This document shows positions 25,581 through 34,343 of a stretch of DNA of 34,432 bases, piece by piece. How positions within the stretch are numbered: the first letter of the stretch is position 1; every line of letters starts with the position of its first letter. The notes beneath the pieces are model-generated. The model did not search any database. It was not told where the DNA came from and saw only the letters and a list, made by a program, of their open reading frames with translations. The position numbers and the translations under genes are program-made. Location: assembly GCA_002316015.1 (NCBI GenBank), contig DCCS01000025.1, positions 1 to 34,432 of the forward strand, given 5' to 3'. The stretch is from Prevotellaceae bacterium UBA1075 (GTDB lineage: Bacteria; Bacteroidota; Bacteroidia; Bacteroidales; Bacteroidaceae).

Positions 25581-27587
25581 ATGGGTACACCTTTTTCCTG
25601 GAGACGGCTTGCCAGCCTTGCTCTCCTGGCAATGTTGTCTTGTGCAACGGCACAGCGCGCGTGTGCCGCTCCGTCGGAGCGGCTGCGCATGAGCGTCACG
25701 CTGGCAGACGGGACTGTCATAGAGGTCACACGCATGGGTGACGAGTTCTTCTCCTATTATCTGACCGACGATGGGGACATGGTGGTGCGTGACTCGCTGG
25801 GATACCATATGGTGGAGCGTGCCGGGGAGCGGCAGTCGCTCCTGGACGAAGTGGCCACCCGCCGCAGAGCCGCCCGCCGCAAGGTGGGCTCGGCCAAGAA
25901 CGCGCCCCTGGGGCAGCACGGCGCAAAACGTGTGCCCGTGGTGCTGGTGTCCTTTGCAGACAAGGATTTCTCGGTGGGAGATGATGCCGGGGCAGTGCGG
26001 CAGTACTATCACCTCTACTGCAACGGGAATGCCGACGGCACACCCTACACGGGTCATGGAAGTTCGGGCAGCCTGCGTGAGTACTTCATCGACCAGAGCG
26101 GAGGGGCTTTCCTGCCTGAGTTTACGGCCATAGGGCCTGTCAAGCTCGACAAGGGCTATGCCTACTATGGGGCAAACTCGGCCGATGGAAAGCGTAAAGA
26201 CGTTAACTACAGCGAGTTCTGTGCCGAGGCAGTCACCAAGGCCACTGCCGCAGGCACTGACTGGAGCCTGTATGACAACGATGGCGACGGGGCTGTGGAC
26301 TTGGTGATGTTCGTCTTCGCGGGACTGGGCGAGAGCAACAGTTACGACGAGAATGCCATCTGGCCAAAAGAGGTGGGTGGCTCGGGAACCATCGCTGGCA
26401 TCAGGTTCGCCGCCAACTCCTCGGTGTGCGAAAGCCGCCTCAGGCGTGACAACGGAGGGGATTACTACGAGGTGCCCGACGGCATCGGTGTCTTCGTGCA
26501 CGAGTTGAGCCATGCCTTGGGCCTGCCCGATTTCTATGACACACGCGGTGTGAGTTTCGGCATGGACTACTGGAGTGTGATGGATTATGGCGAGTACGCC
26601 AACAATGGCTACACCCCCGTGGGCTACACCGCCTATGAGCGTGACTTCATGGGCTGGCAGTCCCTGCGCGAGGTCACAGGCCCCGCCACTCTGCACATCC
26701 CCTCGTTCCCGTCGGGAGGATGCGGCTGGAAGGTGGTGAGCGACTTCAACCCCAATGAGTACTATATCCTGGAGAACCGCCAGGCCGACGGCTGGGACGT
26801 GAAGATGTGCGGTTCGCGCGGACACGGGCTCATGGTGACCCATGTGGATTACTCGTCGGCGGCATGGACTAACAACACGGTCAATGTGCAGGCTGACCAT
26901 CAGCGCATGACCATCATACCGGCCAACAACTCCTTCATTGGAAGCAACAACGCCAAGACCGTCAGCGAGTGGGTGGAGAGCCTCAGGGGCAACCTGTGGC
27001 CGGGAACCAGTGACAACCACGAGTTGACCGACAACACCACGCCTGCCAGTGTGCTCTATACAGGCGGGTACATGAGCAAGCCCATCGTGGACATACAGGA
27101 GCACTCGGACGGCATGGTGACCGTCAAGGTCATGCCGCGCGGGACACTGGGCACCGTCACCGCACAGGAGGCGCGGGACTTGGGCGAGACAACCGTCACG
27201 CTGGCATGGCAGGAAGTGCCAGGAGCCCAGTGCTATAACCTGAGGGTAATGGAAGGGACAGACACCGTGTGCGAGGCTGACAGCCTGGCCAGCTTGAGCC
27301 ATAAGGTGGAAGGCTTGCGGGAGAACCATGTCTATACCTTCCAGGTGCAGCCCCTGGCCCATGACTTCCTGGACGGCGAGTGGTCGGTGCCTGCCACCTT
27401 CACCACGCTGCCCACCGGCATCGGCGACAAGGCCAAGAGCGAGGGTATCGTGCGTGTCTTCGGCACCGATGGCCTGTTTGTCACCGAGTGCCGGGCCGAC
27501 ATGGTGGGGCGGAAGTCCCTGTGCCCCGGCATTTATCTGCTGCGCTACCCCGACTCCTCGGTGAGAAAGGTGCTCGTGGGGCAGTAA
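25581..27587 (+). CDS. Secreted M6-family metalloprotease
   Basis: The protein has 668 residues from the ATG at 25581, just downstream of a strong promoter; the open frame upstream contains the promoter and is not coding. The N-terminus is a signal peptide (RRLASLALLAMLSCATAQ). A short propeptide-like region contains LADGTVIEV...GDEFFSYYLTDDGD. The zinc-protease domain has the motif HELSHALGLPD (H307, E308, H311, D317) and a Met-turn-like SVMDYG, as in the M6 / immune-inhibitor-A family (TIGR03296 type). Near residue 530 a fibronectin type III domain begins (VTLAWQEVPGAQCYNLRV ... YTFQVQPLA). The last 50 residues form a beta-rich tail (GIYLLRYPDSSVRKVLVG) resembling a type IX secretion sorting domain. 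It probably degrades extracellular proteins. A second M6 protease follows after 90 bp. Confidence 0.93.
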   Translation: MGTPFSWRRLASLALLAMLSCATAQRACAAPSERLRMSVTLADGTVIEVTRMGDEFFSYYLTDDGDMVVRDSLGYHMVERAGERQSLLDEVATRRRAARRKVGSAKNAPLGQHGAKRVPVVLVSFADKDFSVGDDAGAVRQYYHLYCNGNADGTPYTGHGSSGSLREYFIDQSGGAFLPEFTAIGPVKLDKGYAYYGANSADGKRKDVNYSEFCAEAVTKATAAGTDWSLYDNDGDGAVDLVMFVFAGLGESNSYDENAIWPKEVGGSGTIAGIRFAANSSVCESRLRRDNGGDYYEVPDGIGVFVHELSHALGLPDFYDTRGVSFGMDYWSVMDYGEYANNGYTPVGYTAYERDFMGWQSLREVTGPATLHIPSFPSGGCGWKVVSDFNPNEYYILENRQADGWDVKMCGSRGHGLMVTHVDYSSAAWTNNTVNVQADHQRMTIIPANNSFIGSNNAKTVSEWVESLRGNLWPGTSDNHELTDNTTPASVLYTGGYMSKPIVDIQEHSDGMVTVKVMPRGTLGTVTAQEARDLGETTVTLAWQEVPGAQCYNLRVMEGTDTVCEADSLASLSHKVEGLRENHVYTFQVQPLAHDFLDGEWSVPATFTTLPTGIGDKAKSEGIVRVFGTDGLFVTECRADMVGRKSLCPGIYLLRYPDSSVRKVLVGQ

Positions 27588-27677
27588 GGCCTTGTGGCCC
27601 CGCTTCCACGTGCGTCCGCCTGGCCGTGTGGCAGGGCGGGAAGCCTTGGTGGCTTGACAGGAAAAACAGTAGAGGCA

Positions 27678-30185
27678 ATGATGACAATGACGACGAAGAC
27701 GAAGATGATAATGACGAAGAAGATGACGAAGAAGAGAAGTGTACTGATGGCAATCGTACTGACGCTTGCCTTGACGGCCAGTGCCATTCCGGCCAGGCAT
27801 GTGCAGCGCACCCTGACTTTGGCCGACGGTACACAGGTGACCGCCACCTTGTGCGGTGACGAACACTTCCACTACTGGAAGACCCGTGACGGGCGTGCCT
27901 TTGTGGCAGGCGGGCAGGGGACTGTAACCGAGATGAGCCTGAGCCAGGCACGGCAGAAGATGGCGGAACGTGTGCAGGCCAGCAACGCGCGCAGGAGGGC
28001 ACGCGCCTCCAGGCGCAAGTCGGCCTGGGGAGCCGAGACCAATCCTGTGTCGGGCGAGCGCAAGGGGCTGGTGATCCTGGCCAACTTCAAGGACACGGCT
28101 CTTGTGCACTCCCGTGCCGACTATGAGGACTACTTCAACAAGGAAGGTTATTCGGCCAACGGATGCACGGGCTCGGTGCGTGACTATTTCCTGAGCCAGA
28201 GTTACGGGAAATTCTCTCTCGACTTTGATGTCATGGGGCCTGTGACGCTGAGCAAAGACCTCTCCTATTATGGGCAGAACGACAGTGGCGGGAACGACAG
28301 CCATGTGGGCGAGATGGTGGCCGAGGCCGTGAGACTGGCCGTGCAGGGCATCGACCTCAAGAAATATGACTGGGATGGGGATGGGTATGTGGACCAGGTG
28401 TATGTGGTGTACGCGGGCTATGGCGAACATGCCGGCGCGCCAGACCACAGCGTGTGGCCGCACGAGTATGAACTCTCGTCGGCTGCCTATTATGGTGACG
28501 GTCCGGGCGCGCTCACATTCAATGGCGTGACCATCGACACCTACGCATGCTCCTGCGAGTTGCGCGGCTCATCGGGCAGTACCATGGACGGCATCGGCAC
28601 CGCCTGCCACGAGTTCAGCCACTGTCTGGCCATCCCCGACATGTATGACACCGAAGGGGGCAATTTCGGCATGGACGTGTGGGACCTCATGGACTATGGC
28701 TCCTACAATGGTGCCGGAGGGTATGGCGAGACCCCCGCGCCCTTCACCAGTTACGAGCGCATGTACTGCGGATGGCTCACTCCCATAGAGTTGACCAGTG
28801 CCTGCACGGTGAGCGCGATGCCTGCCCTCACGGATGAGCCGGTGGCCTACCTGGTCAGGAATGACAATCCCGCCTATCCAGGCGAATATTATCTGCTGGA
28901 GAACCACCAGCAGCGGGGATGGGATGCCTATGCCCCCGCCAGTGGGCTGCTTGTGCTGCATGTTGACTTTGACAGCAATGTGTGGGCGAAAAACACGGTC
29001 AACACCGTGGCAAGCCAGCAGCGCATGACCATCATCCCCGCTGACAACAAACTTTCGCATTACGACACAGAGGGTGACACCTGGCCAGGCACCAGCCGCA
29101 AGACCGCCCTCACCGACACCAGCATACCCGCTGCCACCCTGTACCACCCCAACAGCAAGGGACGCAAGTACATGGGACGGCCCATCGAACACATTGCCGA
29201 GGCAGACGGGAAGATAAGTTTCACCTTTGATGGCGGAATCCCCTTGCCACAGTTGGCCGCTCCTGTCATGCTGCCTGTAGCGCAGGTGACCGACGGTGGT
29301 TTCACGGCACGGTGGCAGAGGGTGGAGGGGGCCACCTCGTATGAGGTGCTGCTTACAGCCAAGAGCACGGGCAGCGCAGACATAGAGGAGAGTGTCCTGC
29401 TGGACGAGAACTTCTCGAAATTCAACAATGGGAAGAGTACCGACGGCACGGTCGACCTTGCGGGAAAACTTGACGAGTACACCCTTATGGCGGGATGGAC
29501 AGGCGAGAAACTATATGCCACGCCTGGTGATGAGGTGAAGATGGGTTCTGGAAAGGCCAACGGGCGACTCGCCACTCCGGCACTTTCCCCTTCGGGACAC
29601 AACCTTACCGCAGTGGTGCAGGCCCGGCAGTATGGCAGTGCCAGTTGCAAACTGCAGATGGACTATGTGGATGCTGATGGCCAGACCGAGACCTTGGGCG
29701 AAGTGGACCTTGAGAGGGAAGAGGTATATATAGTGGCTGACCTGCAGGGTGTGGAGAGCCTGTGCCGCCTGCAGGTGAAGTCGAAGAAGCGTGCCTATGT
29801 GTCCCGCATTGTCGTGCTCGATGGTACTTTTGGTGACGACGAGCTTGACGAACTGCTCAAGGTTCCTGTGAAGAGTATGGGCAGGAGGCTAACCAGAAAA
29901 GCCGCCGCGACCTCCACCGTGACCACTTCCGCGCTGAACTATACCTTTACAGGGCTTTCTTCCGGACGCATCTACACATGCCGGGTGCGTGCCCTGGCCG
30001 ACGGCTATGCGCCCAGCGAGTGGAGCGAGGCCGTGGAGGTGGATTTCTCCACAGGCATAGAGGGCATGCCCGTCATGGCGGATGGAAAGGGTGTGCCCGC
30101 TGTGTATGACCTGCAAGGCCGGCGGGTGGCGAAGCCAGGCCGTGGCATTTATATCAAGGGCGGGCGCAAATGCCTGGCGCGCTGA
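27678..30185 (+). CDS. Secreted M6-family metalloprotease with inserted jelly-roll domain
   Basis: The protein has 835 residues from the ATG at 27678; further ATGs follow at once, because the start lies in an ATG/ACG/AAG-rich low-complexity stretch, so the exact start is uncertain. A Lys/Thr/Met-rich n-region leads into a signal peptide (SVLMAIVLTLALTASA). The zinc site is HEFSHCLAIPD (H311, E312, H315, D321), followed by LMDYGSYNG. It is a paralogue of the preceding protease. Its C-terminal fibronectin III domain is split. The first strands (TARWQRVEGATSYEVLL, about 540) are followed by a jelly-roll-like insert of about 170 residues starting ESVLLDENFSKFNNG, and the remaining strands (LNYTFTGLSSGRIYTCRVRA) come after it. 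The tail AVYDLQGRRVAKPGRGIYI is the likely sorting domain. The gene overlaps the start of the exporter gene. Confidence 0.92.
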   Translation: MMTMTTKTKMIMTKKMTKKRSVLMAIVLTLALTASAIPARHVQRTLTLADGTQVTATLCGDEHFHYWKTRDGRAFVAGGQGTVTEMSLSQARQKMAERVQASNARRRARASRRKSAWGAETNPVSGERKGLVILANFKDTALVHSRADYEDYFNKEGYSANGCTGSVRDYFLSQSYGKFSLDFDVMGPVTLSKDLSYYGQNDSGGNDSHVGEMVAEAVRLAVQGIDLKKYDWDGDGYVDQVYVVYAGYGEHAGAPDHSVWPHEYELSSAAYYGDGPGALTFNGVTIDTYACSCELRGSSGSTMDGIGTACHEFSHCLAIPDMYDTEGGNFGMDVWDLMDYGSYNGAGGYGETPAPFTSYERMYCGWLTPIELTSACTVSAMPALTDEPVAYLVRNDNPAYPGEYYLLENHQQRGWDAYAPASGLLVLHVDFDSNVWAKNTVNTVASQQRMTIIPADNKLSHYDTEGDTWPGTSRKTALTDTSIPAATLYHPNSKGRKYMGRPIEHIAEADGKISFTFDGGIPLPQLAAPVMLPVAQVTDGGFTARWQRVEGATSYEVLLTAKSTGSADIEESVLLDENFSKFNNGKSTDGTVDLAGKLDEYTLMAGWTGEKLYATPGDEVKMGSGKANGRLATPALSPSGHNLTAVVQARQYGSASCKLQMDYVDADGQTETLGEVDLEREEVYIVADLQGVESLCRLQVKSKKRAYVSRIVVLDGTFGDDELDELLKVPVKSMGRRLTRKAAATSTVTTSALNYTFTGLSSGRIYTCRVRALADGYAPSEWSEAVEVDFSTGIEGMPVMADGKGVPAVYDLQGRRVAKPGRGIYIKGGRKCLAR

Positions 30186-31075
30186 TGAAGGTGTGGATGG
30201 CCCATGTGGGGGCGGTGGCGGTGGTGGCAGTGTGGGGCGCTACATTTGTGAGCAGCAAGGTGCTGCTGGGATACGGCCTCACGCCTGCCGACATCTTTCT
30301 GTACCGCTTCTTCATGGCCTGGCTGTGCATGCTGGCGGTGTCGCACCGGCGGCTGTGGTCGAGCAGCCTGAGTGACGAGGTCACGCTCGTGGGGCTGGGT
30401 GTCATGGGCGGCTCGCTCTATTTCCTTACCGAGAATATGGCTTTGGTGTATTCCACCTCGGCCAACGTGAGCATCCTGGTGAGCACCACGCCCATGGTGA
30501 CCGCACTGCTGGTGTCACTCTTCTACCGCAGTGACCGCATGACGCGCCTGCAGACTGTGGGCTCGTTCTGTGCTTTTCTGGGAGTGGTGCTGGTGGTGCT
30601 CAACGGCCAGATTTATCTGCATCTCAATCCCCGTGGTGATGTGCTTGCCCTGTGTGCCTCGTGCACCTGGGCTTGCTATTCCCTGTTGATGCGCAGGGTA
30701 ATGCTGCGGTATGGGGCCGCCTTCATCACCCGCAAGGTCTTTGGATACGGAGTGCTTACCATCCTGCCATGGTTTGCTGTGGTGCATCCGCTGGAGTCCT
30801 CGCGGGAGGTGCTCATGCGGGTGCCCGTCCTGGGCAACTTGCTGTTCCTGGGAATAGTGGCGTCCGCAGGCGGCTTCCTGGTTTGGAACAGGGTGATGAA
30901 GGCACTCGGGCCCGTGCGTGTCACCAACTATGTGTATTTCCAGAGCCTGGTGACCATGGTAGTGGGTGCGGCGGTGCTTGGCGAGCGCGTGACCTGGATG
31001 GGCCTGCTGGGCTGTGCGGTGCTCATCGCCGGGATGCTGTTGGCTTTGCGTTCCCGGAAGCCCGGCTGCCTGTAG
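30185..31075 (+). CDS. EamA/DMT-family transporter
   Basis: The protein has 296 residues from the ATG at 30185, which overlaps the protease stop codon as TGATG, implying translational coupling; an ATG at 30170 would add five residues. About ten hydrophobic segments are arranged as two similar halves, the EamA (DUF6) duplication. These include AVWGATFVSSKVLL near the start, and LGIVASAGGFLVWNRVMKAL and GAAVLGERVTW near the end, the latter being the typical E-R-x-T/S motif. Members export or exchange small metabolites such as amino acids across the inner membrane; the substrate is unknown. Coupling with secreted proteases suggests handling of amino acids or peptides, but this is inference. Confidence 0.92.
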   Translation: MKVWMAHVGAVAVVAVWGATFVSSKVLLGYGLTPADIFLYRFFMAWLCMLAVSHRRLWSSSLSDEVTLVGLGVMGGSLYFLTENMALVYSTSANVSILVSTTPMVTALLVSLFYRSDRMTRLQTVGSFCAFLGVVLVVLNGQIYLHLNPRGDVLALCASCTWACYSLLMRRVMLRYGAAFITRKVFGYGVLTILPWFAVVHPLESSREVLMRVPVLGNLLFLGIVASAGGFLVWNRVMKALGPVRVTNYVYFQSLVTMVVGAAVLGERVTWMGLLGCAVLIAGMLLALRSRKPGCL

Positions 31076-31344
31076 CCCCGTCGCGTGCGGCACAAAGGCT
31101 TTCCCTTGTTGCGGGGACGCGGTGCCTCTTGCCGGTGCCGCATGTCTCCAGGACGGTGCTCAGGACTGCCGCCGTCCACAGGAAACGGGTTGGCGCGCCT
31201 GGACGCAGCAGAGACACAGAGCTTGTGCTGTGACGGGGGGGATGGCGGACGAGAGAAGGCCGTGAACCCCAACTTGTCTTTTGGGCGGTGGGGGAAGGCC
31301 TGGTAGGGTAAATGTGAATAACTTCCCATGGAACAATAGTGAGG
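31076..31344. other. Intergenic region without gene or clear promoter
   Basis: About 270 bp between the exporter and the glycosyltransferase. An imperfect hairpin (CCCCG ... CGGGG enclosing ACAAAGG/CCCTTGT) at about 31076-31114 could end the protease-exporter transcript. No exact TAnnTTTG box is seen ahead of 31345. Confidence 0.4.
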
Positions 31345-32457
31345 ATGAGGATTCTTCTGCTTGGTGAATATAGTAATGTGCATGCCACGCTGGCAGACGG
31401 CTTGCGTGCCATAGGGCATGAGGTGACGGTAGCCTCCAATGGGGACTTCTGGAAGGACTATCCCCGTGATGTGGACTTGTCACGCAAACCTGGATTCTTG
31501 GGCGGCGCGTCCCTCATGGCACGTCTGGCTTTGCTGCTGCCGCGCATGGTGGGGTATGATATAGTGCAATTCATCAATCCCATGTTCCTGGAGCTCAAGG
31601 CGGGGAACATTCTGCCTGTATATCGGTTTCTGCGCAGGCACAACCGCTGTGTGGTGCTTTGCGCCATGGGTATGGATTATTATTGGGTGCATGAGTGCTG
31701 TACGCGCAAGCCTCTGCGGTATAGCGATTTCAATATCGGTGCGGAACTCCGCACCAATGCCGATGCCTTGCGTGAGCGAAGGGATTGGCTGGACACCGGC
31801 AAGGGGCGGCTCAACCGCCTCATGGCTGCGGAGTGCGATGCCATTGTGGCAGGGCTCTATGAGTACTGGGCTTGCTATCATCCGCTTTTTCCGCAGAAGA
31901 CGCGCTTCATCCCCTTGCCCATCCGGTGCAAAGCAGCGGGGGAGTGTGTGGTGCGGGAGCGTAAGCCAGGCCAGCCCGTGAGGGTGTTTATCGGTGTCAA
32001 CCGCCAGCGCAGCGAGTACAAGGGCACCGATATCATGCTGCGTGCCGCCCGCGCTGTGGAGGCGCGGCATCCTGGACAGATGGAACTGTTGGTGGCCGAA
32101 AGCGTGCCTTTCAGTCAGTATGTGACGATGATGCATGGGAGCGACGCCATCCTGGACCAGCTCTACAGTTACACGCCTTCGATGAATCCCCTGGAGGCCA
32201 TGTCGCGTGGCATTGTCTGCATCGGTGGAGGTGAACCGGAGAACTACGATATCCTGGGTGAGCGGGACCTTCGTCCCATCATCAATGTGGCTCCCACCTG
32301 TGGGAGCGTGGAGCATGCCTTGGAGCACCTTGTGCGGCATCCTGGGGACATCATCCGCCTTCAGCGTGAGAGTGTGGAGTATATCGCCCGCCACCATGAC
32401 CACATGAGAGTGGCGCGGGAGTACGAGCGGCTGTATCGGGAGATACTTTGCCAGTAG
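31345..32457 (+). CDS. Glycosyltransferase, GT-B fold (GT4-like)
   Basis: The protein has 370 residues from the ATG at 31345; a GTG at 31339 would add two. The N-terminus MRILLLGEYSNVHATLADGLR is a typical GT-B start with the acceptor-domain G-x-H-x-V strand (GHEVTVAS). The C-terminal half has a VFIGVNRQRSEYKGTDIMLRA nucleotide-sugar-domain segment and the PLEAMSRGIVCIGGGEPE block (E284 to E299), corresponding to the EX7E region of family GT4. The first glutamate of EX7E is absent (Tyr at the expected position 276). It likely transfers a sugar during cell-surface polysaccharide synthesis in the cytoplasm, but donor and acceptor are unknown. No other polysaccharide gene lies next to it. Confidence 0.85.
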   Translation: MRILLLGEYSNVHATLADGLRAIGHEVTVASNGDFWKDYPRDVDLSRKPGFLGGASLMARLALLLPRMVGYDIVQFINPMFLELKAGNILPVYRFLRRHNRCVVLCAMGMDYYWVHECCTRKPLRYSDFNIGAELRTNADALRERRDWLDTGKGRLNRLMAAECDAIVAGLYEYWACYHPLFPQKTRFIPLPIRCKAAGECVVRERKPGQPVRVFIGVNRQRSEYKGTDIMLRAARAVEARHPGQMELLVAESVPFSQYVTMMHGSDAILDQLYSYTPSMNPLEAMSRGIVCIGGGEPENYDILGERDLRPIINVAPTCGSVEHALEHLVRHPGDIIRLQRESVEYIARHHDHMRVAREYERLYREILCQ

Positions 32458-33035
32458 TGGATGGAGGAACGGGCGGCGTGATTCCCTTGGCGAGTAGGGG
32501 GGTGCCTATCGGGATGCCGTCCTCGTCCGTTCTCAGTGTCAGTACAGAGACTGAGAACCAGGAGGCTTAACTTGCCGGTCCAAGTAACCTGAGGTGCTTG
32601 CACAAGTGTGTTGAGATACTTTCCGGTTGTCCCTTGGGCATCTTCTCCACCGTTCAGCCTTGGGCTGAACTGTGAGGCGCACCGCTGTGGACAGCAAATG
32701 AGCAGATTACACAGCACACATCTGCATACAATCCCCGTGTCAACAGCATGGAATTGTAGTCATGGCTGGCCTCCTGTTGTGGAATGCCGCCTTGCATGAC
32801 ATGCTCCTCTATACTTTGACACCTCTGACAGATATAATTTGTAGCACAGATTGCGGATGGAATTTCACTTTTAAATGGTGATTGTCACTGTCTCTGCGCG
32901 TTTTATACCAACTAAGCAATGGAAGGTGAGATCCTGCGGAAAGGTGTTAAAACAGGATAGGTGGAAAAACAATCTGTAGTTTGGTTAATGCCTGTTTCAT
33001 ATAATGTCTCTATCTTTGACTACGAATCCGGGAAT
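32458..33035. other. AT-richer intergenic region, no intact gene
   Basis: About 580 bp with no convincing intact gene. Two perfect inverted repeats are visible: GTTCTCAGT/ACTGAGAAC at 32529-32558 (12-nt loop), 72 bp after the glycosyltransferase stop, and GTTCAGCC/GGCTGAAC at about 32653-32671 (3-nt loop). Base composition drops clearly below that of the genes to the left. Confidence 0.5.
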
Positions 33036-33160
33036 GCAGTCAAGGCAAAGCGGGCAAGTTGCGTGCCATTGGTGTGAGCAGCTTCAATGCCGGCCGCTGA
33101 CAGACCTCGCTTCCAACGTGGAGATTGCACCGATGGTGAACCAAGTGGAGACCCACATAT
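33036..33160 (+). pseudogene. Remnant of an aldo/keto reductase gene with frameshift
   Basis: One frame (33044-33097) reads GKAGKLRAIGVSSFNAGR and then hits a stop. The next frame (from 33097) continues LTDLASNVEIAPMVNQVETH. Together they match the conserved aldo/keto reductase segment GKLRAIGVSNF...P-VNQ-E-H. A single missing base at the CCGGCCGCTG junction explains the shift. Only about 43 residues of a protein of about 270-330 remain, with no recognisable flanks, so this is a degraded fragment. Confidence 0.8.
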
Positions 33161-33215
33161 ACTCTTGCTATCATAAATTATCCCTTTGACATCACAAATT
33201 AAACGCTACAGATAA

Positions 33216-34343
33216 ATGAAATATATCTGGTTGATAATGTTCCTGATATTGCCCCTAATGGGTGCTGCCTATACAGCATGGCGCATTTGGCACGTGCTGC
33301 CCTTTGCCCACAGTTGGCGATGGGCGGCAATTGCCTTGTTTGCGGTTTTGTTCTGTTCCATGTTCATAGGCTTTTCTGGAGCGATAGAAAAGATGTCGCT
33401 CAATATGGCTACTGTCGCATATGAGGTGGGAAACTCCTTTGTCTTTATCCTCCTCTACTTGGTGATGATATTCCTTGCGCTCGATTTGGGACGATTCTTG
33501 CATCTTGTTCCAAAATCATGGCTTGTGAGTAACGGCAATACATCCTTAGGCATACTTGCCGTGATGTTGGTCGTATTTGTATATGGCAACATACACTATA
33601 ATAATAAGGTGAGGAAGCAAATTGACATCAAGACAAACAAGGAAGCGGCATTGCACGACAAGCCTACAGCAAAAATTGTTCTTCTCAGCGACCTTCACTT
33701 GGGCTACCACAACCGCCGCTCTGAGTTCAAGCGGTGGGTGGACATGATAAATGCAGAACACCCCGACCTCGTGCTTATAGCCGGTGACATCATAGACATC
33801 AGTGTGCGGCCATTGCTGGAGGAGCGTGTGGCAGAGGAGTTTCACCGGTTGAAAGCTCCCGTATATGCATGTCTTGGCAACCACGAGTATTATAGTGGCG
33901 AACAGCATGCGCTACAGTTTTACCATAAGGCAGGCATAACCCTTCTCCGTGACAGCGTGGCTAAGATAGGCAATATCGTCGTAATAGGCAGGGATGACAG
34001 GACCAATGCGCACCGTCATTCGCTCCGAGAGATAATGAGGCAAGCAAAGCTGATGGCAGACAGTAATGGCAGAGTAAAAGAATTTGCCATTCTTCTCGAC
34101 CACCAGCCTTATCATTTGGAGGAGGCTGAGCATAATGGCATCGACTTCCAGTTCAGCGGTCACACCCACCATGGTCAGGTGTGGCCGGCATCATGGATAA
34201 CAGATGCCCTGTATGAGAAAGCCTATGGTGTGCTGAGGAAAGGCAATACGCAATACTGCGTCAGTTCCGGCATGGGCATATGGGGTGGGAAATTCCGTAT
34301 AGGCACACAGTCAGAGTATGTGGTGTTGACGGTAGGCCGATAG
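33216..34343 (+). CDS. Membrane-anchored calcineurin-like metallophosphoesterase
   Basis: The protein has 375 residues. Four hydrophobic segments (about 3-24, 37-54, 72-92, 110-126) precede a metallophosphoesterase domain from residue 152. The metal-binding motifs are complete: SDLHLG (D159, H161), GDIID (D191), GNHE (N222, H223), a DHQPYH segment, and GHTHHGQ (H316, H318). This is the arrangement of the YaeI/YkuE-like membrane metallophosphoesterases, where the enzyme domain follows the membrane part. Related enzymes hydrolyse UDP-sugar lipids or other phosphoesters; the substrate here is unknown. Codon use is clearly less GC-rich than in the genes to the left, suggesting different ancestry. 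No TAnnTTTG promoter is seen immediately upstream. Confidence 0.92.
   Translation: MKYIWLIMFLILPLMGAAYTAWRIWHVLPFAHSWRWAAIALFAVLFCSMFIGFSGAIEKMSLNMATVAYEVGNSFVFILLYLVMIFLALDLGRFLHLVPKSWLVSNGNTSLGILAVMLVVFVYGNIHYNNKVRKQIDIKTNKEAALHDKPTAKIVLLSDLHLGYHNRRSEFKRWVDMINAEHPDLVLIAGDIIDISVRPLLEERVAEEFHRLKAPVYACLGNHEYYSGEQHALQFYHKAGITLLRDSVAKIGNIVVIGRDDRTNAHRHSLREIMRQAKLMADSNGRVKEFAILLDHQPYHLEEAEHNGIDFQFSGHTHHGQVWPASWITDALYEKAYGVLRKGNTQYCVSSGMGIWGGKFRIGTQSEYVVLTVGR

Noticed and set aside
25575..28463. Minus-strand open frame of 962 codons opposite the M6 proteases
   Set aside because: It spans two protease genes and the protease promoter, and its composition is that of an antisense shadow.
32470..32560. 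Minus-strand protein-like stretch (RTDEDGIPIGTPLLAKGI)
   Set aside because: It looks plausible as protein but has no family I recognise, no clear start and no continuation in frame upstream, so it is not called as a gene fragment.
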